A stretch of DNA of 64,000 nt from the NCBI GenBank assembly GCA_964247055.1, contig OZ176050.1, positions 12,152,001 through 12,216,000 of the forward strand, given 5' to 3'. Below are positions 24,372 through 37,898 of the stretch, piece after piece. The notes beneath the pieces were generated by a model that saw only the letters and a program-made list of their open reading frames with translations, ran no database searches and had not been told where the DNA came from. Within the stretch, counting starts at the first letter, position 1, and each line of letters starts with the position of its first letter. This stretch comes from Paragordius varius. Lineage: Eukaryota; Nematomorpha. The translations under genes and the position numbers were made by a program.

Positions 24372-25927
24372 ACTACCCAATGAGCGTTTGTGGTGCTCAA
24401 TTTCAACTTTGCAAAATGTGAGGGAAAATTCGTAAATTTTTGAATTGGTTTTATACATGTCAGTTATAAGAGCGGTCATGAAATAAAACCTTTCTAGCCA
24501 TAGAGCTCTGCATATCCGTGTAACTTTCATTTTTGTTTCGCTGTATTCCCATCATCTATCTCATTGTACAGGCCCCAATTTCTCTTTCATTTGATTATTG
24601 ACTATTATTTGGCTATATAGGGTATATCTCCTTTTGATGTACCCAAACGTGGTCGAATTGTATTCTTTCTGATATTGGTGTAATATAAGTGCCACAAATT
24701 AATTAACTTTTAACTTTGTTCTCTCCAACACTACACATCATCCTAACCATTTTCATTTTTTCAACATTCTAATTCCTATTTTTGATGATTTATCTTTCTT
24801 GATAAATAATCGTGAATTAAATCGAACCGTTTTTACCTATTTTGACTTTAACACTTTAATCAGAAAAAGCACTTGAGTTTTTTTCCAATTAAACCAACTG
24901 CTCTCAGTCGTAAATCAATATTAGTTAAAGAACCATCTGAATTTAACATCCCATAAACTAGTAACTTAGTATGGTGATGGCTAATTACTCCCAAATTGGT
25001 TTTCAAATTACATAAGCACTCACATGTGAAAACGTGTAAAACAGTAATTTAAAAATCTTTACCAGACTTTTGCCAAGCCCAACTTTGGCACTTCAGGAAC
25101 TCTTTTCATAATAAAATAATAATCCATTTGAGCTACGGGTAATTAAAAAACATGGCTACCAATTATTTAAACCGAAAGACCTTTTGAAAAATTGAAACCG
25201 TTTTACCCGAAACTGTTTAAAATGTGTGAACCTGTAAAAATAGTACAAAATTGAATATTCCGTTTCTAACCCCTAATAACATCGATGCCGAGAAGTTATG
25301 TTGACTTGATAAGTTCTAATAGGACCATAACTATTATTAAGAAAATTATTACATATCGTGGTAAGTTGTTTATTTTAAAAGGTTTAATAAAGTTATGTGA
25401 TGGAGTAATTGTATTCTCTTTGTGGAATTTTAGGAAAACTTTATTAAATAAATAGATACCTATTATACCAAAAGAGATAAAAAATATTATAAAAATACAA
25501 AAATATTTTTCTTTATTAGTCTACAAATATACCACAAAATATATAAATAATATATCAAATATTTATAAAGCAATATATCGATTTGGGTTAGATTTACAAT
25601 TTAATTATATAATAAATTAAATATTTTTTGAAAAGGTATTTAATTACTAAAATATTGCAACATAAATTTATCATGAATGTATGATGAGCTTCTTATTTTT
25701 GCATCAAACACGAAAAATTAATAAAAAATAATTGAATTTGATGTTTAAAAAGTTTTGTGCCATGTTAATAGATGATTCGAGAGATATGGGAAGCTAAAGC
25801 ATACAAGTTTTGCATTGCATTAAGTAAAGTTTGTTTTTGTAGAAGACCAAATCAATCAACTAATCGTACACTATTGTAAAAGAGAAAAAAAATGATATAT
25901 AGAGTTAATTTGTGGTAAAAAACCTAA
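24372..25927. other. Intergenic, no gene recognised
   Basis: AT-rich sequence between the MITE cluster and the MINDY stop codon. A 121-codon open frame on the minus strand (24530-24165) straddles the MITE end and has no family resemblance that I can see. Nothing else is supported. Confidence 0.5.
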
Positions 25928-28900
25928 TTATAAATAAACCTTTTTCTTCATATTATCCCGTATTGTAGATTCATCATTTATATGAACTTGGTTCCCCCCG
26001 GATTCTTGTGTGTGAGGCAAATTATTTTGTGCAGCAATATTCTCATTCATAATTTGTTGTGGACCTAAAGATAGAAATACGAATTTTACATTCAGATATA
26101 AATATTGAAATAAAAGTTTCTCCATAAGAAAGTAATACATAAATAATTTAAATACAAAAATTACACGGACAAAACACAAAAATATATAGACAAATATTTT
26201 TTTGAAAGGCAAACATACTTTTTAAAACCTTAATTTTCATGTATAAATTATTTTAAATTTGAAAAATATATAATTGATTGTATTACCAATTACATGTATA
26301 TAACACACTTTGCACTTTCCAACAATATATAAAAAGTATGATTGTCTTTTAGAAAAAAATAATTGTTTAGATATTTTTAGCTCTTATCCGTATAATTTCA
26401 ATTTTTACTGTGTCTAACAATCAAAATTTCTAGATGGATTAACTGGTATGGGTAAATAACACTGTGCAACAAATTTTATCCTTTTCTTTTAGATCAGAGT
26501 GAAAATTACGACATCTTATAGAGAATTTTTTTCTGAAAATAATGATATAAATATTTTCCTAGCACTTTTTCACGAGCCGCTAAAAGGTTTCAAAAATCCA
26601 AAAACCATCAAAAATGCCTGTTTTTGTAACCCTATAACTTTTTGAATTATATAGCTTATTATATTTTTTTGGGGGGATATTACAAATTATATTTTAAAAT
26701 TCATGTAACATTTTAAAATTTTAAAAAGTCTCTACTACTTTTTGATTTATTTGGAAAAAACAAAACTTAGCTCCAAAAAATAGCGTTTCAAAACAATGAA
26801 AAATTAAGAGACATACTGGCATCATTTGATTGACAGCTTTTCATTATACATTACTAAAATAATAAAATTTAATTGCTTTTTTATTTATATGAAAAACAGT
26901 ATATATATTTAACACTTGGATACAACACACTCATTTTAGTCCTTCGATTCAAATTGGGGTAGTTGGATACCCCAGGCCTTTTTAAAAACAAATACTTTAA
27001 AAAGTATGAAAATATTCTAAATTATGGCAAAATTTTGCACTTATATAACATTTATAAACCGAAATATGTAAAAAAATTTATTCAAAAATACTTGATATTA
27101 CTTATTTTAAGCTAAACCCAAAGGTATAAATTTCGTCAACGTGACATGTGTGTAATGGTAAATTTGAAAATAATACAAAATAAACCGCTTTTTCTGTTTC
27201 TATTAATGTTAGATGTAATTTGACTTTAAAATTAAATGAAGACGATATTTTGCAAAAATTTTGTAAAATAAAAATGGCGTCGAAGTAGTTTGAGATGGAA
27301 CTTTTTTTTCAAAACAAAATTTGATCAAGATATTTTGGCATATTTATATAATTTTTATCAGGATAGAAGCATAAATTTAAATTGGGACCGTTTCCTTCAG
27401 TATTTTTTTAAAAATATTAATTTAAATTTAGTCTGGGGTATTTAGATACCCCAATTTGAATCGAAGTGTTAATGTTATAATAATAAATTTAATAAAATGA
27501 TAATATTTTTAAATTTATTAATGTTAATGGATAATAAACTCTGTGTTTGAATTAATATTATATGATTTTTAATAATATTTCAATTATGTTATTATATATT
27601 TTTGTTATTAATTTTAAAGTAAATTTATTTATTCTAAACTACTAATGTTTAAAAAAATTTAATACAGAAATGATTTCAAAATTATAAATATATTAAAATA
27701 TTTTTAATTTAGACACCATATACGAATATATTTATTATGAAAATTGATACTTGTTACATATTATTTGCATATATCAAATTTAAATTGTGTTTAACCATAT
27801 TAAATGCATAAAAATATTTATTATGAAAATTGATAAATGTTACATATTAATTGCATATAATAACTTCACCTGTAACAACGCGACAGAACACTTTTTTACA
27901 CATCAAAAAATCAAAATAAGCGTTCTTTAAACGTCTTATTTACTGTTTCAAGTTATGTTATGGATTGAAAAATGAAGTTAAATTTTATTTAAACGTGCCA
28001 CATTTAAAAAAGGGTAAATTTAAATTAAAAAATTGATTATATTGAATTTATTTAACTAAGAATGTTCTAATATAATATAAAAAATGACATTGGGATTCAT
28101 GGATATAAAATTATGAAAGTTATTTCCGGGAAAAAAACAAATGAATGCCTTTTTTGCTTTTCTGTTAGTTCAACATTTCAGTTTATATTTATTGCATGTT
28201 TATATTTTTTATTTGTTAAAAAAAACTTTCGTATATTAAAAAACAAAATATCATGATTCATATAATCACGTACAATACATAATAAATAAATTTGCATGTT
28301 TAAAAGTAATTCTTATTTATAAATAATATATATCAAATATATTATATATTTATTATTTTATTAAGTTTATAAATATACTTGATTTATTCCTAAAATTAAT
28401 ATTTACATTTTTTAATTAATATTAACATATATTTATTATTTTATTAATTATACTATAAATATACTAATTTATTCCTAAAATTAATATTTACATTTTTTAA
28501 TTAATATTAACATTAAATTTTTCCATTTTGTTATGTATAAAAAATGGTATGGTGCCTGCACGTCTCTTAATTTTTTATTGTTTTGAAACGCTATTTTTTT
28601 GGAGCTAAGTTTCGTTTTTTCTAAATAAATCAAAAAGTAGTAAAGACTTTTAAAAATTTTAAAATGTTACATGAATTTTAAGATATAATTTGTAATATCC
28701 TCCAAAAAATAAATAATAAGCTATAAAATTCAAAAAATTATAGGGTTACAAAAACAGGCATTTTTGATGGTTTTTAAATTTTTAAAACCTTTTAGCGGCT
28801 CGCGAAAAAGTGCTAGGAAAATATTAAATATATCATTATTTTCAGAAAAAATTTCTCTATAAGATGTAGTAATTTTCACTCTGGAAAATCGTGTTGCACA

Positions 28901-31900
28901 GTGTAATCATTGAAATAAGCCGAACTACAAAGTCTGATTCAAAATATTAAAAATTCAATTAAAAATTAACCTTTTGTGGAGGTATTTCGATTCGGAGATG
29001 TTTTAGTAATATTTGCTTCGGTCTGTGGCTGTTCGTTTTGTTCAGCGGCGGATATTGCTTGAGCCAATTTAAAATCTTCTTCGGCTTGCAACTTTTTTGC
29101 CAAATCAGAACTGAAATAATAGTTTACAAAAAATATTAATAAATTTTTGGGCATATAACCCTAAAAGTAATGAAACTCGTTATAAGCAGATTTATTATAA
29201 AACTACAACAATAATATAAAATTAAAAATTTTAGCGTTATACTATTAATAAAAGTTATTGCACCATTACAGTCATGTATCCTTTATTTTATTAAAAATTT
29301 ACTTTATTTTGTTAAATGGGTAAAAATATTTGGTATGGAAAAACAAGAGCTCTAACGTATTAACCATATCATATCATCATAAAAGTAAAAGAAGTGTGGG
29401 GGAAGGGCGTCGGAAATCTTGTATAAAAAATAAAAATCTTAAAATATTGTTAAAGGAAAATGGCAATATTTTTGTAAATTTTTTAGCAAAATTTTATTAC
29501 TAATTTTTAGGTAAAATTTTTATTTCGAACAAAACAAATAAACCACGTAAATATTAATTTTTATATATAGTTAAATAAATATTTATTAAAATTTATTTAA
29601 TACGATATCACAATAATTAAAACAAACATTATAACGGACAATATATAAGGAACTAATCAATCGTGTATATATATAAGGCAAAACATAGGAAATGAATACT
29701 GATAATATAGCGTTCATAAAAAATATTAATGAACTAAATGCGTTTCATCCAAAAATGCTCTATTTTGGGAAATTTAAAAAACAATCATATGAATATACCA
29801 GTTTACCACTATTTAACCCTATTGAATGTTTTTTTCTACGATAACGTTTTAAAAAAGGCAAGATATATCTGGGAATTATTTTGATATCATACTGTCCGAT
29901 CAAAGAAAAACGAAATCGTCTCTGATACCTACAATAAATGATGGTTGAAATTTCATTCTCCAACCTTAGTTTTTTAAAGCAACATCAATTAAAACTCTTT
30001 TTGATAATTTTAAAATAATTTTGAACATAACATCTATCGTAGATATCTCTTTTAAAATCTTTCCTCTATCGAAACAAAAAAATATAATTGAGATAAAAAT
30101 TACGATTCCAAACCTTTTATACAATAATTTTAAGTGAGGGGTTAGTTTTTAGTGTATTTTCATTTTTTACCAAAGATTTCCGACGCTTTTCCCCACACTT
30201 ATTTTACTTTTTTGATAAATATGATATGGTTAACACCATAGAGCTCTTATTTTTCCATTCTTTACCAAATATTTTTACCCATTTAATGAAAAAAAGAAAA
30301 TGATAAAATAAAGTATACATGACTGTAATAACTAGATATTATTGAATCACTTAATTTAAATTTTTCATGATAATTTGCTGGATCAAATAAATTAATTGTA
30401 AAATTAAGCATACAATATACTACTCACTCAGTTAATAATTCATTTGGGACAAATTCTAGCGGTGTGACAGGTTTTTGATACTCCATAAATGGTGAAAGCT
30501 CTGTTTGCGTCTTTGCAATATTTGAATTACTAACTTTTAATCCACCATCAGTGGGACTAACGTTATGTTTCGTTGGTGTTAAACAAGTTTTTTCTTGCTG
30601 CTGAGATTCAAGCAATTCATATTCCTTCTCTTCATTCTCAAGCGTTAAGGCAATAAGATAACTGCGCAATTATTCAAGAAAGTTAATAGTAATAAAATGG
30701 TAAAAAATTATATGTGTGGAAGCTTAAAAAATGATTTTTTACATATCTATCGGCTTATTTTATTCGATTCTAACACAAAATTAAACTATTTTAGCAGACA
30801 ATATACTTGAATCTATTAAATTCACGTAAAATTAACATTACGAACAGTTATAATTATTGGGTAAAAATTACTCAGCATCAATTTGTTGTTTAATGGGTGA
30901 TACTTTATCTTTTTTATCTGATGTTTTTTCTGGCGTTATATTGTGGTGGCCTTTATCATCTTCGTTACTAATCTTTGCTATACTACTTTCACCCATGTAT
31001 TGTGGCTCTGATACTGATTGAGAGGATTCAACCAATTCATAAGTTGGTTCTGAAACCATTTTATTTGGTGAAACTTTTGGTGTAATTGGAGTTTCATCCA
31101 CATTTTCTGGTCCGGTTAAAGTATCTACATTATCTTTTTCAGAACTTAATTCTCGCAACTCTTTATTAATTGATTCACCAATCTGTTTAGTTTTTGTGAC
31201 ATCTTGTATGTTAGGGAATGCTTCATCAGTTAATTTACCCGGGCTTGAAATAACTATATCCATATACAATAGGTGTAATAAAAAAATGTTAAATATAACT
31301 TGAAAATAAGTATTATATTTAGCATTTTTGGTTAAAACGGTCTTGTAGTTAATTTTTCAATTCAAAATACCAATTTATTTATATTAACGCCAAACTTGTT
31401 CTTAAAACTTTATCACAAAACTAATTAATGTGAAATTAAAAGTACGTCGAAAATATTAAAACATTACTTGTTTGAACATTTATTCAACTAATTTTTAATT
31501 TACCTTTATTGCCTTCAAAAGATTTTTGAGGGGATGTTTCCATAGTGTTTGTAGTGGAAACATTGAATTTAGTATTCGTATTGGTATAGTTGTTATTAGT
31601 ATTTTGGTTTGTAGAATCAATAGGTTGAAATAAGCCATTAACGAATGTTTCATTACCTTCAACTGATGTTAACGTTTCCCACATAATTAGGCGCTCTGAT
31701 AAATATCCTTGGTCCGTAACAAGGGTATAAAGATTATCCTACGGGGAAAAAAATAATTATACATAAAGGTGCAAAATTTATAGAGTTTAAGGGTGGCTTT
31801 CAAAACTGAGAGATTAATAAAAATTACACAGCGAAATGTAAGTCTTAAAATATAATCTCTATCTAAGCAAAAAACTGCTTTATACTGATCCCGATTCTGG

Positions 31901-33905
31901 GAAATTCCTTAGTCTTTTTAGGCAAAAAAAAATTAAGTTCAAAAATAATTAATAAATAATAATTGGAGCTAAAATACAGAAACTATTATAAGTTTTTCTT
32001 TTTATAATAACCTGATTAATTTAAGAACGATATAAATAATACAATTATTTCTTTAAAAGGGTTATTATTGAGGGAGTCTTGTTACAAGAAAGAGATTACT
32101 ATAAACATAGTGCTTTATAAATGTTCGCAAACATTATAGTAAAAAAATTTTTGTTCAATTTTAAATTTGACAACAAAATATGGTTATATATATATATATA
32201 TATATATATAAGAAGTTTACGTTAAATTTGGTCAACGTGCAAAAGTGATTATTGCGAAAAAGAACGACCATTTCACCGGGTTTGATTACGGCATTGAGTT
32301 CACACAAACCGTGATATGTTAATTGGTGAGATGTGTTCTTTAAGAAAGTTTCAGCAACCAAAGCTATGTATATCATAAATAAAAATATATGAGATTTGGC
32401 ATAACAATTAACAATGCCATAACAATTAGGTTCATCTGAATCACAAAGTTAGTTATTAAAGCCGTCACAGTCGCCGGTATCACAATTTCATATACAGAGT
32501 GGATTAAAAAAAATTTGTAATAAAGAAATAAATATTAGAGTAAAAAAATGAATATTAGTGAAAATAAAAAAGAAACAAAGGGCCATGGTGCACGAGTAAA
32601 CATTACCATGTCCATCAAATAATAATTATTTTTTACAATTTACTAATGAATAGAAAGAATATTACGTAGAAGTAGTATGGTATTACCTACTCAATAAATG
32701 CCCTTCCTTTCCTTTTTTTCTTTCACTGATGGTAAAAAATAATTATTTGATGGGTATGGTAATGCTTGCTCGTGGACCATGGCCCTTTGTATTTTACTTT
32801 CACTAATATTCATTTTTTTACTCCTAATATTAATTTCTTTATTACAAATATTCTTTTATTTAATCCACTGTATGAGTAAATATTATAAACCTGTGCTAAC
32901 AAGCTCAGGATTATCCGAAAATTTGTCCGTTATAATTTTATCAATGATTTGGTTGTAAGTTGCATTCCCAAGAGCACTTGCGGTTTGAGATTCGTTGAGA
33001 GGATCAACTATCCAACCATGGCACAACGGAATGTTCAACAAATCAAATATGATGCATTCAGGAGTATATTCAAAATCTTTGGGTCTATGAGAAAAATGTA
33101 AATTTTAACAGAAGCTAAGCTTATAGAAAAACAAAGGGTAAAAATACAATATTTAATGCTAAATACGCATAAAAAGAAATAATAAATATTTATTTGTTTT
33201 GTATTAAAACCAAAAAAAATTATTTAACAAAACTTTGGTATCACAAGATGAGTTTTAATATCGGCACCATAAAACGTGAATTTTTGTTGCATTATTTTAA
33301 ACCAGCATTATAAAATACCCAGTAAAGCGAATATTGACGTCCAAACCCGTTTGCAATTTGGGTAAAAGAGATAAAGCATCCTGAACATTTTGTTCATAGT
33401 TGATCAAATGTTCTTCTGGAATATCCTAATATTTATAAAAGTTTCATAAATTAATTAGAGAAAAAATCAGATTAAAATAATAGCATAAAAAATTTATAGA
33501 AATATAAATATATTAATCACACTTTTTATAATTTTTAATATATGCAAAACATACTTTTGGTTTATTGCTTAATATATAATCCGCGATATATTCAATTAAT
33601 TGATCTGGTGTTATAATTTCTATAACAGTAGGTAGAGAAAGTTTTTCCATTAGAAGAAGAGCATTAACAAGTGCTAATAATGGACAAGGACCATTTTCAT
33701 TTTGAGTAATAATAGGTATATCTTTACCATGCCATTTGACCCATTTGATTTGATATACCGTTAGTGGTGGAGATTTAGGAGGACTAGATTCAATGTGCAT
33801 CGGTACTCCCGGAGATAATTGCATATCACGGTCGTTTTTTGCTTGCATATTATCTGATTCAGAATTTTGTTGGATTGAATATTCGGTATTTTCGTTTGAT
33901 TCCAT
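25928..33905 (-). CDS. MINDY-type (FAM63) Lys48-specific deubiquitinase
   Basis: Nine exons: 33905-33555, 33425-33319, 33084-32891, 32363-32221, 31738-31504, 31253-30872, 30661-30428, 29110-28971 and 26064-25928 (641 codons with stop, all junction phases consistent). The catalytic core starts IIITQNENGPCPLLALVNAL-like: IPIITQNENGPCPLLALV holds Gln68 and nucleophile Cys74. The catalytic His257 lies in VLFRNNHFCTLTKF. Other family blocks are FEYTPECIIFDLLNIPL, HGWIVDP, LTYHGLCEL and LYTLVTDQGYLSE. The tail has ubiquitin-interacting segments DADYLIALTLENEEKEYE (about residue 471) and SDLAKKLQAEEDFKLAQAIS (about 550). Ser/Thr- and Asn-rich linkers make it longer than human MINDY1, and there is no C-terminal lipidation cysteine motif. 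Introns of the 3' half hold four transposons. The family trims Lys48-linked polyubiquitin; that role is inferred from intact catalytic residues. Confidence 0.95.
26460..28903. mobile_element. CACTG-ended DNA transposon with long terminal inverted repeats
   Basis: In the last MINDY intron. The ends are CACTGTGCAACA and TGTTGCACAGTG-like (GTTGCACAGTG at 28893-28903), flanked on both sides by TAA (26457-26459 and 28904-28906), a possible 3-bp target duplication. The terminal inverted repeats are about 340 bp (26460-26800 against 28560-28903). CACTG ends with a short duplication suggest the CMC (EnSpm/Chapaev) group; this is inference, since no transposase is present. The interior contains a TTAA MITE (26909-27472) and two short tandem repeats with ~86-bp units (about 27730-27860 and 28341-28512). 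Confidence 0.75.
26909..27472 (+). mobile_element. TTAA MITE copy nested in the CACTG element
   Basis: A 564-bp, nearly complete copy of the family described at 20754. It starts TTAACACTTGGATACAACAC and ends GAATCGAAGTGTTAA, with both subterminal GGGGTA/TACCCC palindromes. Confidence 0.9.
29269..30325. mobile_element. Tc1/mariner-like palindromic element in MINDY intron
   Basis: A 1057-bp element bounded by TA at each side, with ends CAGTCATGTAT and ATACATGACTG. The inverted repeats run about 160 bp; inside them GTGTGGGGGAAGGGCGTCGG pairs with CCGACGCTTTTCCCCACAC, and an AGAGCTC block is present on both arms. No transposase is visible; the small open frame in the middle has no resemblance to one. 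Confidence 0.75.
32495..32870. mobile_element. 376-bp TA-flanked foldback MITE in MINDY intron
   Basis: Ends CAGAGTGGATTAAA and TTTAATCCACTG with TA on each flank. Inverted arms of about 150 bp (for example GGGCCATGG against CCATGGCCC) surround a loop of about 70 bp. It lies only about 20 bases downstream of the exon 3 donor site. Confidence 0.85.
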
Positions 33906-34168
33906 CTTGAATCAATTAGGAGACGACCATATGAATTTTACCTTGTCTTCACTTTTATTAGATCGTCATTTAGAATAACACCGTATACTTTGGGGTATAT
34001 TTTAACCCAAAGCAAATGCTTATGAAAAAATGTTACCAAATTTTTGACTTAAAATATAAATGTACTCTTAACTGAAATAAAATTATTTCAATTTTGATTA
34101 TGGGGTATATTACACTCCATGACCTTTTGCCGTTTTATATCCCAGAGCGATTTGAATATTTTTTAACT
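33906..34168. promoter_or_regulatory. Putative MINDY upstream region
   Basis: The 260 bases 5' of the MINDY start codon, up to the target site of the hAT element. They should hold the promoter and 5' UTR. No TATA box or initiator can be assigned with confidence. Confidence 0.3.
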
Positions 34169-34176
34169 ATTTAAAG

Positions 34177-36577
34177 CAGTGGTACTCACCAAAAAAATTT
34201 GACGGGCCAAATAAAATATATTTTTTTTTCGAGGGCCATTCCCTTATAATAATTCCATAGCTATTTAACACATATGCACATATTTATACTCTAAATCAGC
34301 ACAATGAATTTTTTGCGGATCGCATGTAAATCCAGCTAAAAACTGGTTTACCATTTAGTTTAAAAAATTAAAATATTTTGATAAAAATTTTTATTTCGAT
34401 ATTAACCAATATTTTTTGACAAATTTGGTTTCACCTCATGACAGGCCAATCTTAATACGTCGTCCATATGAACATCGGTTAAGCAGTTTCTGTATGTATT
34501 CTTGAGATATTTTATTTTTGAATATGACGTCTTGCACGTATAAGTTGAGGGAAAAAGAGTTAGGATAACTTCAGCACATTTTTTTATATTTTCATATTTA
34601 TTTGGCACATCTTGCTAAAACTCTACATATCTTTCTTCTCTACGATTCTCTTTGAATATCCAAATTGGAATTTTAAAACCTACGTCTTTAATGATATGCG
34701 CCCGATCAAAACCGAAGTGCTCAAGTCGCTTAATGCTGGATATATCCATATGCCATAAATATTCAACGAGTTTTAAGCAATATTTAATATATCTTAATTT
34801 TTGAAACTGACTCATTAGATAAAAATGTTAGATGATCTATTATTACATTAATCTCCGCGATAAATTCCATATTTTCTTCATGAATCGTTTTAAGTGTTGA
34901 ATACAGAAGTGTTTAATTTATAAAATCTAGTTTATATTATTAATTTTTAAAAGATATTTCATTAGCAAATTGGGTAATTATTTTGCTTCCTTGACGAGGT
35001 ATTGAAAAAGTTTATAAGTAATGTCGCAAAGGTAGGCTAATAAAACCCACCATATGTCACTATAAATTTCCTCGTCAAACTTTCTATTATCTTTTATAAA
35101 TATTAAAATATCATGTCTTAAAACAAAAAATCTATTTAGTACTTTGCTAAAGCCATCTCACAGCTGTGTACAAAAGTATATAATCAAAATCACTGTGGAT
35201 ATCTTTCAGAAAGTTTTTGAATTTACGGCGGTTGAATTCTCTGCCACGGATGTGGTTAACTATATCCACAACCGTTTAAATTACTGAATTGAGTGATTCA
35301 TCTTTTACACGCGAAACCAAGTTTGATGAATAAAGCAGTGAAAGGATAAAATATTTTAAAGAGGAATAAATCATTTGGTTATTCCAATCATAGAGGGACA
35401 GTTATCTGTGCAGATCGAAACCGATTTTTCATAGATATACCATTATTATCGAAAAAAGTTTTAATTATTTCGAGAAAATCACTTCCTTTCGTGGTATTAT
35501 TCAATAGTAAAAATTTTAAATATTTATCGTTGATTATGTTGCCGTTGCAAAATCTTACAAAGAGCGCACATTGAGGTGTTGTACTAATATCAGTGCTAGA
35601 ATCAATACTAAAATATTTGCAGTTTTTTAGAGCCAATAATGTATCGTAAAAAAATATTAATACATATCTTCAATGCGTCCAGCACATGTTCAGAAAGTTG
35701 AAGTTTTTTAATTTGCCTCATGATTTGATCTTTATATGGTTTATCAAATAAAAAAGTGCAACCATTTATTAGACATTCTTTTAGTTGGAAATCAGTAAAC
35801 GGTTTCATATTTTTTCCTAAAATATAACTTTCATACGAAGCTAATTATACAACTTTTTCCTGGGAGAAAGCTATGGACATAATAGACTTTCCTTTGTACA
35901 ATTCCTTAATCTTTTTATATTTTTCGTTTTTCCTCATTTTCTGGTAATTTATGAGAAAATGGATTTTAAAATTCTTTCAATATTGTATTTTTTTATAATT
36001 ATGTTGTCCTTACATATAAGGCTGGTAACAACATTTTTATTTTAAACGAGAAAGAATTTTTCTTCCCATACTTTTAAAAGGGCGATTTTCATCGGATAAT
36101 TTACGTTTTTTAGCATTAGATGTCATCCTTTATATTTATGGTTAAATATTATGTAAATTTTTTCAAAAAAACAGGAATATTTGATATGCTTAAAAAAACA
36201 GGTCGAAATTTAATGATGTGGATTTGAAAAATATTTTATGGGAATAAGTTATATAAAATGAGGCAGGATAGCTATGAAAAGATTATGTATATGCAAGTTT
36301 GGGTGAAAGGCTTGCTTAAATTCAAAAAAGGAATGCAATAAAAATTTCAAAATAAAAAAGAAAATAGAATGAAAGAACGTGTGCCAAAATTTTGTTTTAA
36401 TGTAGGGAAATTTTTCTACATATCGAATTGGGTAAAAAAATAAAAACTACCAAAATGAAATCTAAAGAAAATAAATTAATATTAAAATAATCGAAAATTC
36501 GTTTATGTGTTAAAGGGCAATTTTAAAGCACTCTTAGGGCCGCATGCGGCCCGCGGGCCGCGGTTTGAGTATCACTG
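34177..36577 (-). mobile_element. hAT transposon with perfect 8-bp target duplication, dead transposase
   Basis: A 2401-bp element flanked by ATTTAAAG at 34169-34176 and 36578-36585. The ends are CAGTGGTACTCACC and GGTTTGAGTATCACTG, close to the CAGTGGTTCTCAA type of hAT termini, with GGGCC-rich subterminal sequence. The transposase reads on the minus strand from an ATG at 36126 (MTSNAKKRKLSDENRPFKS). It retains FSIDSSTDISTTPQCALFVR (about 35610-35550) and the C-terminal dimerisation segment YRNCLTDVHMDDVLRLAC (about 34500-34440). Several stops and shifts break the frame into pieces of 66-82 codons, so it is inactive. The intact duplication indicates fairly recent arrival. Confidence 0.9.
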
Positions 36578-36585
36578 ATTTAAAG

Positions 36586-37898
36586 TATCAATCTAAACTA
36601 AAATTATGCTTTTTTAGCCTTGACTTCTTTTTAAAAAATTCTCATCTCACACCTTTCCCCCCATTTTTTTCTATAAATAAGAAATCTTATGCAACAGGCA
36701 AACTGTATATTATGGTTAGAAAATGTAAATAATTAACTTTGAAGTATTAGTCTTCATTTTACAAGCAAATTATATATTGATTTTAATATTAACTATGTTT
36801 CAATCGTGATATAAACCGGTCCGAATTGAAAGACCCTAGAAGTGTCTCACTGCAAAAAAAATATTTTATCTAATACATGAAAAAAAGGTATGATAATTAA
36901 TTTCAACTAAAATATTAATACAGTAGTTTATTTTTAAGATAGAGTTCTGAGATAAACTACTCCAATATGTCATCGCGGACAAAAAAATGAAAAGGTGATG
37001 AAGTTTTAATTTTGTTTTGACACCATATTCTGAAAAAATTTGGAATCAACAGTAGAAGAAAGTTTTGAAATTGGTGCTTAGTTCTACATCGTCGAGTTTT
37101 AATAAATGAAAAAAAACTTATTGAAATTGCCAGTGCCTTTACCGTTTAAATGTTTCAGACCAGAGTTGAGTTACGCCAGTTAAAACATTTATTGGTAGTT
37201 ATTATGCATCATATATGAGATATCTCCTTTATTTTATTTTCCGGAGTTTTTCTTTAATTAGCGAGCTACTCCTCTAACTGTGTTTGGATTGCTATAGTAA
37301 TTCTAAAAATTTTTGCTTATATTATTTTCCACAATTCTTTTATTTAATTCTACATATATTTCCAATCTTATAAAAAATTCCAGGTGATGGCCCAGTTTTT
37401 TCATTTGGATCTGCCATAAAATAGATAGATTAATTTTTTATTTTCTTGTGTATCATGAGTGCCTAAATGTTTAGACATGTAATTATGCTTCTGGAACATC
37501 CTTAAAACCAGTTAGGGTAAATTAATTTATGCTCTTCAGCGCACCTGCTTATAACTCCATAGACTTCCTAATAAACGGATTTTATTAGCGTCAAGGAACA
37601 ACCTTTCCTACATTTATCCTTACCAAAATATGGAAATATGCTTACCGACTCTATATCGAAATCGCAGCCCTTCTCAACATATATTTTACTTTAGAAAAGA
37701 TTTGAGTGTCCATCCCTAGACATTTCAGAGCTTATCAACTGTCATTCATGTGTACCAACCATAGCTTTGTGTAGGATTATAAAAACGTATTTTATTGAAT
37801 AAATAGCTTTAGTGGTATAGAGAAACCTTGCCAAAGACCACAATTAAATATCAAAACGATCTTAATGTTATTGCTATCAAGCCAAAAAATAATATCTA
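36586..37898. other. Unassigned sequence
   Basis: About 1.3 kb between the hAT and the first Helitron-type end. I see no conserved protein, RNA gene or terminal repeat. Confidence 0.45.

Noticed and set aside
24165-24530. 121-codon minus-strand open frame
   Set aside because: It spans the boundary between a MITE end and unique DNA, and part of it is MITE sequence.
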